Shown: positions 8,465 to 16,364 of the stretch, piece by piece
Numbering within the stretch: position 1 is the stretch's first letter
Layout of the letters: each line of letters opens with the position of its first letter
DNA from: Candidatus Aristotella avistercoris
Lineage (GTDB): Bacteria > Bacillota > Clostridia > Oscillospirales > Ruminococcaceae
DNA: 64,000 nucleotides
Direction: 5' to 3'
NCBI GenBank assembly: GCA_904397835.1
Contig: CAJFOV010000056.1
Span: 1 to 64,000 of the forward strand
The notes under the pieces: generated by a model
Database searches by the model: none
Seen by the model: only the letters and a program-made list of their open reading frames with translations
What the model was told of the DNA's origin: nothing
Translations under genes and position numbers: made by a program

Positions 8465-8491
8465 GGACGCCGAACAACATGTTCGGCGTCC
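8465..8491. terminator. Terminator-like hairpin between convergent genes
   Basis: Perfect 11-bp stem GGACGCCGAAC/GTTCGGCGTCC with a five-base loop, between the ends of the PepSY and araC-type genes. The T tract is weak on the plus side. Confidence 0.6.
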
Positions 8492-8591
8492 GTTGCTGTT
8501 TGGAGACGCGGATTTCGCAGATCCCCTGGCACGCAGTGTGCCATTGAAAGAAAAATGTCGAAGGGCTCTTTCCAAGCTTGAAAAATATACG

Positions 8592-9278
8592 CTAGGCCGG
8601 AAGAGTCGTGTCATGTGTAACCCGGTACCGGCGGGGAGAGAGACCGAAACGCTTGGTAAAAACGGTGGAAAAGTAGGCGGAGGAGTAGAAGCCACAGGCC
8701 TGGCCGATGTCCTGGATGGACATTTTGGTGTTCATCAGCAGCTGTTTGGCCCGTTGCATCCGCCGTTCCGTCACATAAGCGGAAAAGGATGTCCCGGTGT
8801 GGCTGGTGAACAACTCTGACAGATAGGCCTTGCTGATGTACACCTGGGCAGCAACCTCCTCCAGGCTCAGGCGCTTATCTAGGTTCCAATCGATATAGGC
8901 CTTTGCCCGAGCGATGTAGCGGCAACTGCAATGGGTACAGCCGGCATCCAGTTTGCTGCAGTAGGTGGCCAGGATCCGCTCGGCCAGGGCGAAAAACTCT
9001 TCTTTGTTCCGGCATTTGTGGATGATTTTCCCGTTTTCTGCGCAGCACTGGTAGAGGGATAGGCTGGTGCGGTAGAGGATATAGTTGTACAGGCTGCGGT
9101 TCATGGAGGTTAAAAAGACCATCATGGCCTCCCAGGAGGGCTCCTCTCTCTGGAATAAACACTGGGATTGATCCTCTAGAATCAGGCGTGCCTGTGCCAT
9201 ATCCTTTTGAAAAACAGCGTCACACAGAGTGTGAAAATTGAAAAACTCTTCTGAATAAGGTGGATTTGGTGATTTCAT
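8592..9278 (-). CDS. AraC-family regulator with a cysteine-rich sensor region
   Basis: Predicted 228-residue transcription factor. The C-terminal half (about 125-222) is a standard AraC domain with two helix-turn-helix units (SLEEVAAQVYISKAYLSELF and the second ending SSAYFSTVFTKRFGLSPRRYR). The N-terminal half has no cupin motif but carries nine cysteines in its first 120 residues, including a tight cluster C114-x2-C117-x-C119 and C107 just before it. That suggests metal, Fe-S or redox sensing; this is inference. The ATG at 9278 is chosen over an upstream one because a GGAAGG site precedes it. It diverges from the nitrogenase-like operon, the usual arrangement for a local regulator. Confidence 0.85.
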   Translation of the reverse strand: MKSPNPPYSEEFFNFHTLCDAVFQKDMAQARLILEDQSQCLFQREEPSWEAMMVFLTSMNRSLYNYILYRTSLSLYQCCAENGKIIHKCRNKEEFFALAERILATYCSKLDAGCTHCSCRYIARAKAYIDWNLDKRLSLEEVAAQVYISKAYLSELFTSHTGTSFSAYVTERRMQRAKQLLMNTKMSIQDIGQACGFYSSAYFSTVFTKRFGLSPRRYRVTHDTTLPA

Positions 9279-9346
9279 AGCCGGTTCCCTTCCTGTAAAA
9301 CTACAAGTTCTGTCAATCATTTTGAAAGACAAGTTGGTTTGCTGTG

Positions 9347-9383
9347 TGGTATACTGGAGCCCGTGAGTTAGCTTAAGCTAACT
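9347..9383 (+). promoter_or_regulatory. Extended -10 promoter with a palindromic operator, ahead of the nitrogenase-like operon
   Basis: TGG-TATACT (9347-9355) forms an extended -10 element; the expected transcription start is near 9362. Immediately after it lies an 18-bp perfect palindrome, AGTTAGCTTAAGCTAACT (9366-9383). Its TTAGC/GCTAA arms recall operators of the DtxR/IdeR metal-dependent repressor family. A repressor bound here would block transcription of the operon starting at 9465. Assignment to that family is inference. Confidence 0.6.
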
Positions 9384-9464
9384 ATATCACAAAGCTTTAT
9401 AAAAAGCAAAGATTTTTCCCAATTTTTCGGGCATATTTTATCCCATGAAAGGCAGGAGCTCAAC

Positions 9465-10232
9465 TTGGACCATCTGGTAAAACGTAAAATTGCCATCTAC
9501 GGCAAGGGCGGTATCGGCAAATCCACCACCACCTCCAACCTGTCCGCGGCGCTGGCGGGCAAGGGTTACAAGGTCATGCAGATCGGCTGTGACCCCAAGG
9601 CGGATTCCACCAAAAACCTGATGAAAGGCCAGCGCATCCCCACGGTGCTGGAGCAGATCAAGGCCAAGGGGGACGCGATCACCCTACAGGATATTGTATT
9701 TGAAGGTTTTGGAGGGGTGCTCTGTGTGGAGTCCGGCGGCCCCACCCCCGGCGTGGGCTGTGCGGGACGGGGCATCATTTCTGCCTTTGAACAGTTGGAA
9801 AGCCTACAGGCGTTCCAAGTTTATCGACCTGATATCGTCATTTATGACGTGCTGGGGGATGTGGTCTGCGGCGGTTTTGCCATGCCGATCCGAGGCGGCT
9901 ATGCCAGGGAGGTGTACATTGTCTCCTCTGGAGAGATGATGAGCCTGTATGCAGCCAACAACATTGCCACCGCCATCCGTGGCTTTGGCAAGCGGGGCTA
10001 CGCCAAACTCAGCGGCCTGATTCTCAATGCCAAAAATATTGAAAATGAGCAGGAGATTGTTCAGCAGGCTGTGGAGGAGATTGGAACCAAGGTCATTCAA
10101 TATATTCCCCGTTCCCCGGATATCCAGACAGCGGAGGCCCAGGGGGGGACGGTCTTTGAAGTGTTGGAAGATTCCCCCATGAGAGATGTATACAATGCGT
10201 TGGCGGATCAAATTCTGTCATCGCAGCTATAA
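9465..10232 (+). CDS. NifH/BchL-like iron protein (ATP-dependent reductase)
   Basis: Predicted 255-residue homodimeric iron protein that would pass electrons, with ATP hydrolysis, to the component 1-like pair at 13145-15678. The P-loop GKGGIGKST lies at residues 13-21. Both cysteines that bridge the 4Fe-4S cluster are present: C99 in GVGCAGRG and C135 in [10 protein letters not shown], matching C97 and C132 of nitrogenase NifH as I recall them. Switch residues ([20 protein letters not shown]) are intact, and R102 occupies the ADP-ribosylation site position. The TTG start is set by AGGAG six bases upstream. It is the first gene of the operon. The family also serves protochlorophyllide reductase, CfbC and methylthio-alkane reductase, so nitrogen fixation should not be assumed. 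Confidence 0.93.
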   Translation: MDHLVKRKIAIYGKGGIGKSTTTSNLSAALAGKGYKVMQIGCDPKADSTKNLMKGQRIPTVLEQIKAKGDAITLQDIVFEGFGGVLCVESGGPTPGVGCAGRGIISAFEQLESLQAFQVYRPDIVIYDVLGDVVCGGFAMPIRGGYAREVYIVSSGEMMSLYAANNIATAIRGFGKRGYAKLSGLILNAKNIENEQEIVQQAVEEIGTKVIQYIPRSPDIQTAEAQGGTVFEVLEDSPMRDVYNALADQILSSQL

Positions 10233-10261
10233 AACCCAATTACGAAGAAAGGAACGGTTCT

Positions 10262-11281
10262 ATGAAACGCAAAAGTATGTTTGCCGCCCTGTTGGCCGCT
10301 GCAATGGCCCTGTCCATGGCAGCCTGTTCCAATGAAAGCGAGCCCAGCGGAGGCTCCAGCGGAACAAGCGGAGCCCAGCAAAAATTCACCCTTGAATATC
10401 CTGCCCATATGCAAGAGTTAGGATATACTAACACCATCGAACTGGATCAGGTTCCCACCCGCATCGTCTGTACCAGCACCTACCCGGTGATGACCCTGTA
10501 CGAGATGGGGGCGGAGATGATCGCCGTTCCCCAGACCACCGTGCTGGACTACCCGGAGGATCTCACCGCAAAGGCGGAGCAGCTGCCCTCCCTGGGCGAC
10601 ACCTTCAGTGCAGAAAATATTGTAGAGCTGGAGCCGGATCTGGTGTTTATGCCCGTAAGCCAGCAGCAGGACTATGGCCAGAGCTTGGAGGATCTGGGGA
10701 TCCCCGTCTACTATGTGGCCACCAACTCCCAAACCCACAACATCTACGATGTGGTCCGGGAGCAGAGCCAGAGCCTGGTGGACGCCTTCTCCGTGGACGA
10801 GGAGAGCACCCAAAAGGGCGAGGAGGTTATGGGTCAGTTTGACGCCTTGGATGCCCGTGTCGCTGAGCTGCAGCAGACCTGCGCCGGCAAGACGGTGCTT
10901 ATCCTTCTGGCCGGCGGTACCAACGCCATGTACCTGCAGACGGAGGATGCCACCCTGGGCTGTATGGCCGCTATGTGCGGGCTGGAGAGCGTTTACCAGA
11001 ATGACCAGGCCAACTCTATGATTCCTCTGGATATGGAGCAGGCCCTGGAATATAACCCCGATGTGGTGCTCATCACCGGTATGGGCACAGCTGAGGATGT
11101 GCAGACCCTCATGGAAGGTGTCTATGAGATGAACCCTGATTACTGGTACAGCATCCCCGCCATTGAAAATGGAGATGTGATCTACCTGCCCGGCGACTAT
11201 GTCTCTACCGCCGGCATCAACATCATCAACAACATTGAAGATCTGGCGGACATTCTGGAGGCCCACTTCACCGAGGCGTAG
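10262..11281 (+). CDS. ABC transporter substrate-binding lipoprotein (siderophore/cobalamin/heme type)
   Basis: Predicted 339-residue lipoprotein. The signal peptide ends in a lipobox (SMAAC, C22), followed by a Ser/Gly-rich linker. The rest is the Periplasmic_2 fold of BtuF/FhuD-like proteins: a first lobe opening with PTRIVCTSTYPV, the typical NIVELEPDLVFMP strand-turn, a connecting helix, and a second lobe with TVLILLAGGTNAMYL and EYNPDVVLITG. This class III binding protein captures a metal chelate or cobalamin- or heme-like ligand outside the cell and delivers it to the permease encoded next. The ligand is not readable from sequence. Embedding in a nitrogenase-like operon suggests that the imported compound, or its metal, is the reductase's substrate or cofactor. 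Confidence 0.88.
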   Translation: MKRKSMFAALLAAAMALSMAACSNESEPSGGSSGTSGAQQKFTLEYPAHMQELGYTNTIELDQVPTRIVCTSTYPVMTLYEMGAEMIAVPQTTVLDYPEDLTAKAEQLPSLGDTFSAENIVELEPDLVFMPVSQQQDYGQSLEDLGIPVYYVATNSQTHNIYDVVREQSQSLVDAFSVDEESTQKGEEVMGQFDALDARVAELQQTCAGKTVLILLAGGTNAMYLQTEDATLGCMAAMCGLESVYQNDQANSMIPLDMEQALEYNPDVVLITGMGTAEDVQTLMEGVYEMNPDYWYSIPAIENGDVIYLPGDYVSTAGINIINNIEDLADILEAHFTEA

Positions 11282-11313
11282 TTCCCAACCCTAGAATGGA
11301 AAGGATTTGACAA

Positions 11314-12354
11314 ATGACAGCAACAAAGCAAGCAAGCAAACGCGGAAAAAACCAGGGCGGCATCCGGCTGCTGCGGGTAAGCGTGGTTTGGACAGTTCTG
11401 TTGGTGGTTCTGTTTCTTCTGATCGTCGCCTCTATCGCCGTGGGCAGCGCCGGATACTCCTTTGGCACGGTGATCCATGCCATCTTCTCCGGGGAGCAGA
11501 GTACGGCACGCACCATCATTCTCAGCCTGAGGTTGCCCAGGGTGATCCTGGCAATTCTCATTGGCGCATCCCTCTCCGCAGCCGGTGCGCTGCTGCAGGC
11601 TGTCATGCGCAACCCCCTGGCCGACCCCGGTACCATCGGTGTGTCGGCCGGGGCGGGTACTGCGGCCATCACGGTGTTGTTGATCTTTCCCAATCTCACC
11701 CTTTCCCTGCCCCTGTTCTCCTTTGTGGGAGCAGCTCTGGCCTGTGTGCTCATCTATGCACTGGCCTGGAAGGGCGGCGTGGACCCGGTGCGGATCATCC
11801 TCTCCGGTGTTGCCATCAACTCGGTGCTGGGGGGATATAACTCCCTGCTGCAGCTCATGAACAGCGACAACCTGTCCGGTGTCCTCTCTTTTATGAACGG
11901 GAGCCTGTCGGGCATGGCCTGGGTCCATGTGCGCACCATGGCGGTATACGCGGTCATTGGCCTGTTTTTGGCCCTGCTGTGCATCCGCCACGCAAACGCC
12001 CTGCAGCTGGGGGACGAGATGGCCAAAAACCTGGGCATCCGGGTCAACGCCAGCCGGGTGTGCCTGTCGGCGGTATCCGCCTTTTTGGCCGCATCCACCG
12101 TCTCGGTGGCAGGCATGATCAGTTTCGTGGGCCTTGTGGTGCCCCACATCTCCCGTATGCTGGTGGGGTCCGATTACAAGGTCATGCTGCCCACCAGCAT
12201 CCTGCTGGGCGGGGCCACCCTGTTGTTCGCGGACACCGTGGGGCGCACCATTGTCCCCGGGATGGAGATTCCCGTAGGCATCGTCATGGCCGTCTCCGGC
12301 GGACCATTTTTCCTGTATATGCTCAGAAAGCGGGGGAAATTCAATGGAGGTTAA
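11314..12354 (+). CDS. FecCD/BtuC-family ABC transporter permease
   Basis: Predicted 346-residue membrane permease with about ten membrane segments. Family marks include RLPRVILAILIGASLSAAGALLQ near residue 70, NPLADPGTIGVSAGA after it, and GMISFVGLVVPHISRMLVG near residue 280, where the ATPase docks. The second-half segment ILLGGATLLFADT and the end GIVMAVSGGPFFLYML are also typical. It works as a homodimer with the ATPase encoded next, whose start lies 11 bases inside this gene. The N terminus carries a short basic cytoplasmic extension before the first membrane helix. Confidence 0.93.
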   Translation: MTATKQASKRGKNQGGIRLLRVSVVWTVLLVVLFLLIVASIAVGSAGYSFGTVIHAIFSGEQSTARTIILSLRLPRVILAILIGASLSAAGALLQAVMRNPLADPGTIGVSAGAGTAAITVLLIFPNLTLSLPLFSFVGAALACVLIYALAWKGGVDPVRIILSGVAINSVLGGYNSLLQLMNSDNLSGVLSFMNGSLSGMAWVHVRTMAVYAVIGLFLALLCIRHANALQLGDEMAKNLGIRVNASRVCLSAVSAFLAASTVSVAGMISFVGLVVPHISRMLVGSDYKVMLPTSILLGGATLLFADTVGRTIVPGMEIPVGIVMAVSGGPFFLYMLRKRGKFNGG

Positions 12355-13123
12355 TGCGACACAACTTCAGATCGGCTATGGAGACTATGTGGTGGTGGAG
12401 GATCTGGATATTTGCATCGGCAAACATGAGATCACCAGCATCATTGGACCCAACGGATCGGGCAAATCCACCGTTCTCAAGGCCCTGACCCGGCTGCTGA
12501 AGTATCAGAAGGGCAGTGTCTTTGTGGACGGTCGGGACCTACAGGACTTTGCTCCCAAGGAGTTTGCCCGGCGTATCGGGGTACTGCCCCAGATGCACTC
12601 CGCCCCGGCGGACTTCCGGGTCAAGGAGTTGGTGAGCTATGGCCGCATGCCCCACCAGGGCTTCTTTTCCCGCCTGTCCAAGGAGGATGAGCGGATCATC
12701 GAGGAGGCCATGCGTGCCACCGGGACCTATCACCTGCGGGACAAATCCATCCACGAGATCTCCGGCGGCGAGACCCAGCGGGTCTGGATTGCCACGGTGC
12801 TCACCCAACAGCCGGAGATCCTCTTTTTGGATGAACCCACCACCTATCTTGACATCTCCCACCAATTGGACACCATGCAGATGGTCAAGCGCCTGAACCG
12901 GGAGACGGGGGTGGGGGTGGTCATGGTGCTCCATGACCTGTCTCACGCCCTGGAAGTCAGCGACCGGATCGTGGTCATCAAGGATGGTCAAAAGTACAGC
13001 GAGGGCACTCCGAATGAGGTCATCACCAGTCAGATGCTCCGGGAGGTGTACCATGTGGATGGGGAGATCATCCACATCCCCGGCCGCAGCAAGCCTCTCA
13101 TCGCCTTTGCGGAACTCGCCTGA
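12344..13123 (+). CDS. ABC transporter ATP-binding protein (FecE/BtuD type)
   Basis: Predicted 259-residue ATPase driving the importer. Walker A GPNGSGKST lies at residues 35-43, the Q loop is in VLPQMHSAP, the signature is SGGETQRVWIA, Walker B is ILFLDEPTTYLD and the H-loop histidine is in VLHDLSHAL. Length and the VSYGRMPHQG segment match siderophore, heme and cobalamin importers. It overlaps the permease gene by 11 bases, and the nitrogenase-like subunit gene begins 21 bases after it. The importer therefore sits between the iron protein gene and the catalytic subunit genes of one operon. Confidence 0.93.
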   Translation: MEVNATQLQIGYGDYVVVEDLDICIGKHEITSIIGPNGSGKSTVLKALTRLLKYQKGSVFVDGRDLQDFAPKEFARRIGVLPQMHSAPADFRVKELVSYGRMPHQGFFSRLSKEDERIIEEAMRATGTYHLRDKSIHEISGGETQRVWIATVLTQQPEILFLDEPTTYLDISHQLDTMQMVKRLNRETGVGVVMVLHDLSHALEVSDRIVVIKDGQKYSEGTPNEVITSQMLREVYHVDGEIIHIPGRSKPLIAFAELA

Positions 13124-13144
13124 TGGCACAAAGGAGGAATTATT

Positions 13145-14443
13145 TTGGATGGTCAGACCCTCGTCTCCCGCATGAAACGCCTGGGAGAGGTCAAAAGCAT
13201 CAAAGAGGTCACCCAGTTGAGCAGCGCCATTTTCCCCGGCCCCCACTGCCCCCTTATGGGGGCGATGATGGCCGTACGGGGCATCAAAGACAGCATCATG
13301 CTGGTGATTGGCACCGATGAATGCACCTATTACACCAAGAACACCACCATCAGCAACGCGGCCTTCGGCGGCATTGACGGGCGCTGTCTATCGGTGGTGC
13401 TGGATCAACACGATGTGACCTTTGGCTGCAAGGAAAAACTCGATGCCGCCTTCCAGGAGCTGATGGAGGAATATCGCCCCAGGGCAGTGTTTCTAGTGAC
13501 CACCTGCGTGGTGGAGGTCATTGGGGATGATGTGGACTCCATGGCCGAACAGCTTCAGGAGAAATACGGCATCCATATCATGCCGGTACACACCGAACAT
13601 TTTAAGACAGAAAATCACCTGCCCGGGGTGCGGGACACCATTACCGCCTGCTTTGATATGATGAAGAAGCAGCCAGTGACGGACCGGGTCAACGTCATTG
13701 GCCAGCGCATGGGGGACTTTACCACCACGGAGCTCTACCGGATGCTGTGTCAGTCTGGGATCTCCCTGGGGATGAAGCTCCCCAGTGGCACCACCGTCTC
13801 GGAGATTGAGCAGGCCCCCGGGGCCAAGGTCAACATTGTGGTCAATCCCATCGGCCTGCCTCTAGCTCAAAAGATGCAGAAGGCCTTTGGCACCCCCTAT
13901 GTGCTCTTTGACAAGTACATTGACCCGGACCGGATCTATGGGCTGTACCAGGAGCTCTTTTCCTGTCTGGAACGGCCGGTGCCACAGGAGGTGCAGACCC
14001 TCTATCAGCGGGCCAAACAGGCGGTTACAGAGGCCCGGAGCCGGCTAGAGGGGATCACCTATATCTATGGAAACACGCCCATTGACTGCTTTGAATACAA
14101 CGCCTTTATGGTAAAGCTCGGGATGCGGCCCCTGCTGATCCAGACCAATGACCTGCCGCCAGAGGGGGATCCCAACCGGCAGGCTATTTTGGACCGGTGG
14201 GACCCTTATGTCACCAAGACGGCCAATATTGCACCCTTGCAGTATGTCTACGACGTGCTGCGCCCCAATCTCTATCTGGGGCACGAGTATGCCACCCGCC
14301 TGCGCAAAAAGGGAATAGAAATTGTCCATGGGGATATTATGTCCCCCATGCTGGGGCTGGAGGTCACCCTTGCCGGGGTATCGGAGCTGATCCGCGCCAG
14401 TGACGCGGCCCGCCAGCTGAGAGAGGAGAGAAAAGCCATATGA
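13145..14443 (+). CDS. Nitrogenase component 1-like subunit, alpha type (NifD/BchN-like)
   Basis: Predicted 432-residue subunit of an oxidoreductase fed by the iron protein. Three cysteines fall where P-cluster/NB-cluster ligands belong: C35 (GPHCPLMGA), C60 (GTDECTYY) and C121 (VTTCVVEVIGDD). Their spacings, 25 and 61, equal those I recall for BchN (C26, C51, C112) and differ from NifD. The cofactor cysteine of NifD is replaced by asparagine: N234 in KVNIVVNPIG aligns with the NifD segment around C275. FeMo-co binding is therefore unlikely. The TTG start follows AAGGAGG by seven bases. The stop overlaps the next start. Closest functions known to me are protochlorophyllide/chlorophyllide reductases, CfbD and methylthio-alkane reductase; which is nearest needs a phylogeny. 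Confidence 0.88.
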   Translation: MDGQTLVSRMKRLGEVKSIKEVTQLSSAIFPGPHCPLMGAMMAVRGIKDSIMLVIGTDECTYYTKNTTISNAAFGGIDGRCLSVVLDQHDVTFGCKEKLDAAFQELMEEYRPRAVFLVTTCVVEVIGDDVDSMAEQLQEKYGIHIMPVHTEHFKTENHLPGVRDTITACFDMMKKQPVTDRVNVIGQRMGDFTTTELYRMLCQSGISLGMKLPSGTTVSEIEQAPGAKVNIVVNPIGLPLAQKMQKAFGTPYVLFDKYIDPDRIYGLYQELFSCLERPVPQEVQTLYQRAKQAVTEARSRLEGITYIYGNTPIDCFEYNAFMVKLGMRPLLIQTNDLPPEGDPNRQAILDRWDPYVTKTANIAPLQYVYDVLRPNLYLGHEYATRLRKKGIEIVHGDIMSPMLGLEVTLAGVSELIRASDAARQLREERKAI

Positions 14444-15678
14444 GTCTATGCCGCTACCTGCCAACCCCCTCCGACCGCATGGCGGTCATGTGGACCCTGC
14501 TGACTGTGAAGGACGCCGTGGTGTTGGAGTACGGGCCTGCAGGAACCACCCACTATTGTGTGAGCCTCTTTGGGGCCATGGGCATCTCTCCGGACCAGAC
14601 CCTCTTTACCACCCACATGAGTGAGGATGATGTGATCATGGGGGACGTCCAGCGTCTGGAGCGGGCCATTGTGGAACTGGACCAGAGTTACCACCCAAAG
14701 GTGATTTTTGTCATCGCCTCCGCCGTCACTTCTGTCATTGGCACCGATCTGGTGGGGGTATGCAGCTATATGCAGGATCAGGTGGACGCCCGGCTCATCG
14801 CCATGGAAAACGGCGGTTTTCGGGGGGACTATACCATCGGCCTGCGGCAGGCGTACACCATGTTGGCCCGTGAACTCTCGGGGGCAGAGGCGGGGCCGCT
14901 GCCCGGTCGGTATAACGTTCTGGGCGCCTCTGCCAGCAGCTACCGCATTCGCTCCGACCTGTGGGAGATTGAGGATCTTATGTCCCGCTCCTTTGGCCTG
15001 GTACAGCACACCGCCCTGGGGGTGGATAGCAGTCTGGCGGAACTGGCATCCATGGGCGGGGCCAGGGTGAACCTGGTTTTGCGGGCTGAGGCGCTGCCTG
15101 CCGCCCGGTACCTACAGGAGCAGTTTGGCACCCCCTATTTCTATGGAGTCCCCTACGGTTACAATGGCACCAGGGGGTGGCTTGCAGGGGTTGGGGCACT
15201 GCTGAGCCGCCCGGTAGCCCAGGAGGTTTTGGATCAGCTGCAGGAGCGGGAGAGCCAGGCCGCCACCTTCCGCATGTATGCCAGTATGTATCAGAACAAG
15301 CCCCACCGGCCCGCCGCCGCCATCGTGGGGGACTACGACATGATCCAGGGCATGGCGGCCATGTGCCGGGATCTGGATTTTGAGACGGATCTGCTCCTGT
15401 GTCCCCACACCCTCAAGGACATTGAGAGCCCGGATCCCAACGTGCGCCACTTCACCACGGAAAAGGAGCAGCTGGACGCCCTGCGGTCATTGGAGTACCA
15501 CCTGGTTTTGGCGGACGACGTCTCCCTGCATGTCTGTGGAAAAACCAACACCGGTGTTTGTGTCAGCTTCCCTCTGGTGAGCCATGTGCAGATCGCCAAT
15601 CACCTGCCCCTCATGGGCATCCGGGGTACAGATTACCTGTTGGAGACTGTGGACCGGTACTATCAGGTTTTGGAGTGA
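14440..15678 (+). CDS. Nitrogenase component 1-like subunit, beta type (NifK/BchB-like)
   Basis: Predicted 412-residue partner of the preceding subunit. The opening resembles BchB/NifK (VVLEYGPAGTTHYC), and the domain pattern ARVNLVLRAEALPAARYLQE then FGTPYFYGVPYG matches component 1. The canonical ligand positions are not cysteine. T36 in GPAGT stands where BchB has its cluster-binding aspartate and NifK a cysteine, and the third position (VIASAVTSVIGTD) is alanine. C40, four residues on, is the only nearby cysteine. The pair would thus hold one cluster asymmetrically, with three ligands from the alpha-type subunit and an unusual or missing fourth. It overlaps the alpha-type gene (ATGA) and precedes the flavodoxin gene. 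Confidence 0.83.
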   Translation: MSLCRYLPTPSDRMAVMWTLLTVKDAVVLEYGPAGTTHYCVSLFGAMGISPDQTLFTTHMSEDDVIMGDVQRLERAIVELDQSYHPKVIFVIASAVTSVIGTDLVGVCSYMQDQVDARLIAMENGGFRGDYTIGLRQAYTMLARELSGAEAGPLPGRYNVLGASASSYRIRSDLWEIEDLMSRSFGLVQHTALGVDSSLAELASMGGARVNLVLRAEALPAARYLQEQFGTPYFYGVPYGYNGTRGWLAGVGALLSRPVAQEVLDQLQERESQAATFRMYASMYQNKPHRPAAAIVGDYDMIQGMAAMCRDLDFETDLLLCPHTLKDIESPDPNVRHFTTEKEQLDALRSLEYHLVLADDVSLHVCGKTNTGVCVSFPLVSHVQIANHLPLMGIRGTDYLLETVDRYYQVLE

Positions 15679-15683
15679 TGGGG

Positions 15684-16190
15684 ATGAAACAGCTTGTGAT
15701 TCTGTATTCCACCCGCACCGGGAACACCAAAAAGCTGGCCCAGGGCCTTGCCAGGGAGCTGGAGGAGTTTGAACCGGTGGTCATGGAACGGAAAGCGGGG
15801 GAGGCGGTACCCCAGGCCCAAGCATATCTGGCGGGCTATTGGGCGGACCGAGGCCACGCCAATGAGGAGATGGAGATCTTCCTCAAGAGTTTGAAAAATG
15901 TCAAGGTGGGCCTCTTTGGTACCTTGGGCGCCTACCCCTATGGTCCCCACGCCCGGCATATTGCCCAGGCGGCGGAGGACTGCCTGGGGGAGGGCTGTGT
16001 GCTGTTGGGTCACTTTCTCTGCCAGGGACCGGTGGATCCGGCGCTGCTTCAACGTATGAGCGCCGGAAAGCCCCCCACTCCAGAGACCCGGCGGCGCCAC
16101 GCCATTGCCGCAACCCACCCCAACGAGGCGGATATCCGCTACGCAGCCGCCCTCTTTCGAGAGCGACTGCAGGCAGAATTTTTGGATTAA
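15684..16190 (+). CDS. Flavodoxin-like electron carrier
   Basis: Predicted 168-residue flavodoxin-fold protein. The N-terminal strand and FMN phosphate loop are clear (LVILYSTRTGNTKKLA), and a second FMN loop region follows (VGLFGTLGAYPYGPHA). ATG at 15684 is preferred because GGAG at 15672-15675 is well spaced from it; ATG at 15678, overlapping the previous stop, is the alternative. It ends the operon and is the likely electron donor to the iron protein, or a redox partner for the product. The C-terminal part (PPTPETRRRHAIAATHPNEAD) is shared with larger flavodoxin-family proteins of anaerobes. Confidence 0.83.
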   Translation: MKQLVILYSTRTGNTKKLAQGLARELEEFEPVVMERKAGEAVPQAQAYLAGYWADRGHANEEMEIFLKSLKNVKVGLFGTLGAYPYGPHARHIAQAAEDCLGEGCVLLGHFLCQGPVDPALLQRMSAGKPPTPETRRRHAIAATHPNEADIRYAAALFRERLQAEFLD

Positions 16191-16204
16191 AAGGATTGAT
16201 CAAA

Positions 16205-16236
16205 GGCCCACCGGCAGATTGCTCCGACGGTGGGCC
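16205..16236 (+). terminator. Terminator-like hairpin after the nitrogenase-like operon
   Basis: Nine-bp stem GGCCCACCG/CGGTGGGCC around a 14-base loop, 15 bases after the flavodoxin stop. There is no T tract, so it may be a processing or stability hairpin. Confidence 0.5.
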
Positions 16237-16364
16237 GCTGTCCGTCCAATGTGGATCAAACATTGTTTCAAAATCGTTCATAAAAATGGGCTGACTGGGG
16301 TTGTTGGATGGGATAAACTGATGATGTCACTGTTTACAAGCGTAGTATAAGGGGAGGCGCACCC

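Noticed and set aside
9465..15678. True nitrogen fixation (nifHDK)
   Set aside because: The NifD cofactor cysteine is replaced by Asn, the beta-type subunit lacks its cluster cysteines, and no nifE, nifN or nifB lies nearby.
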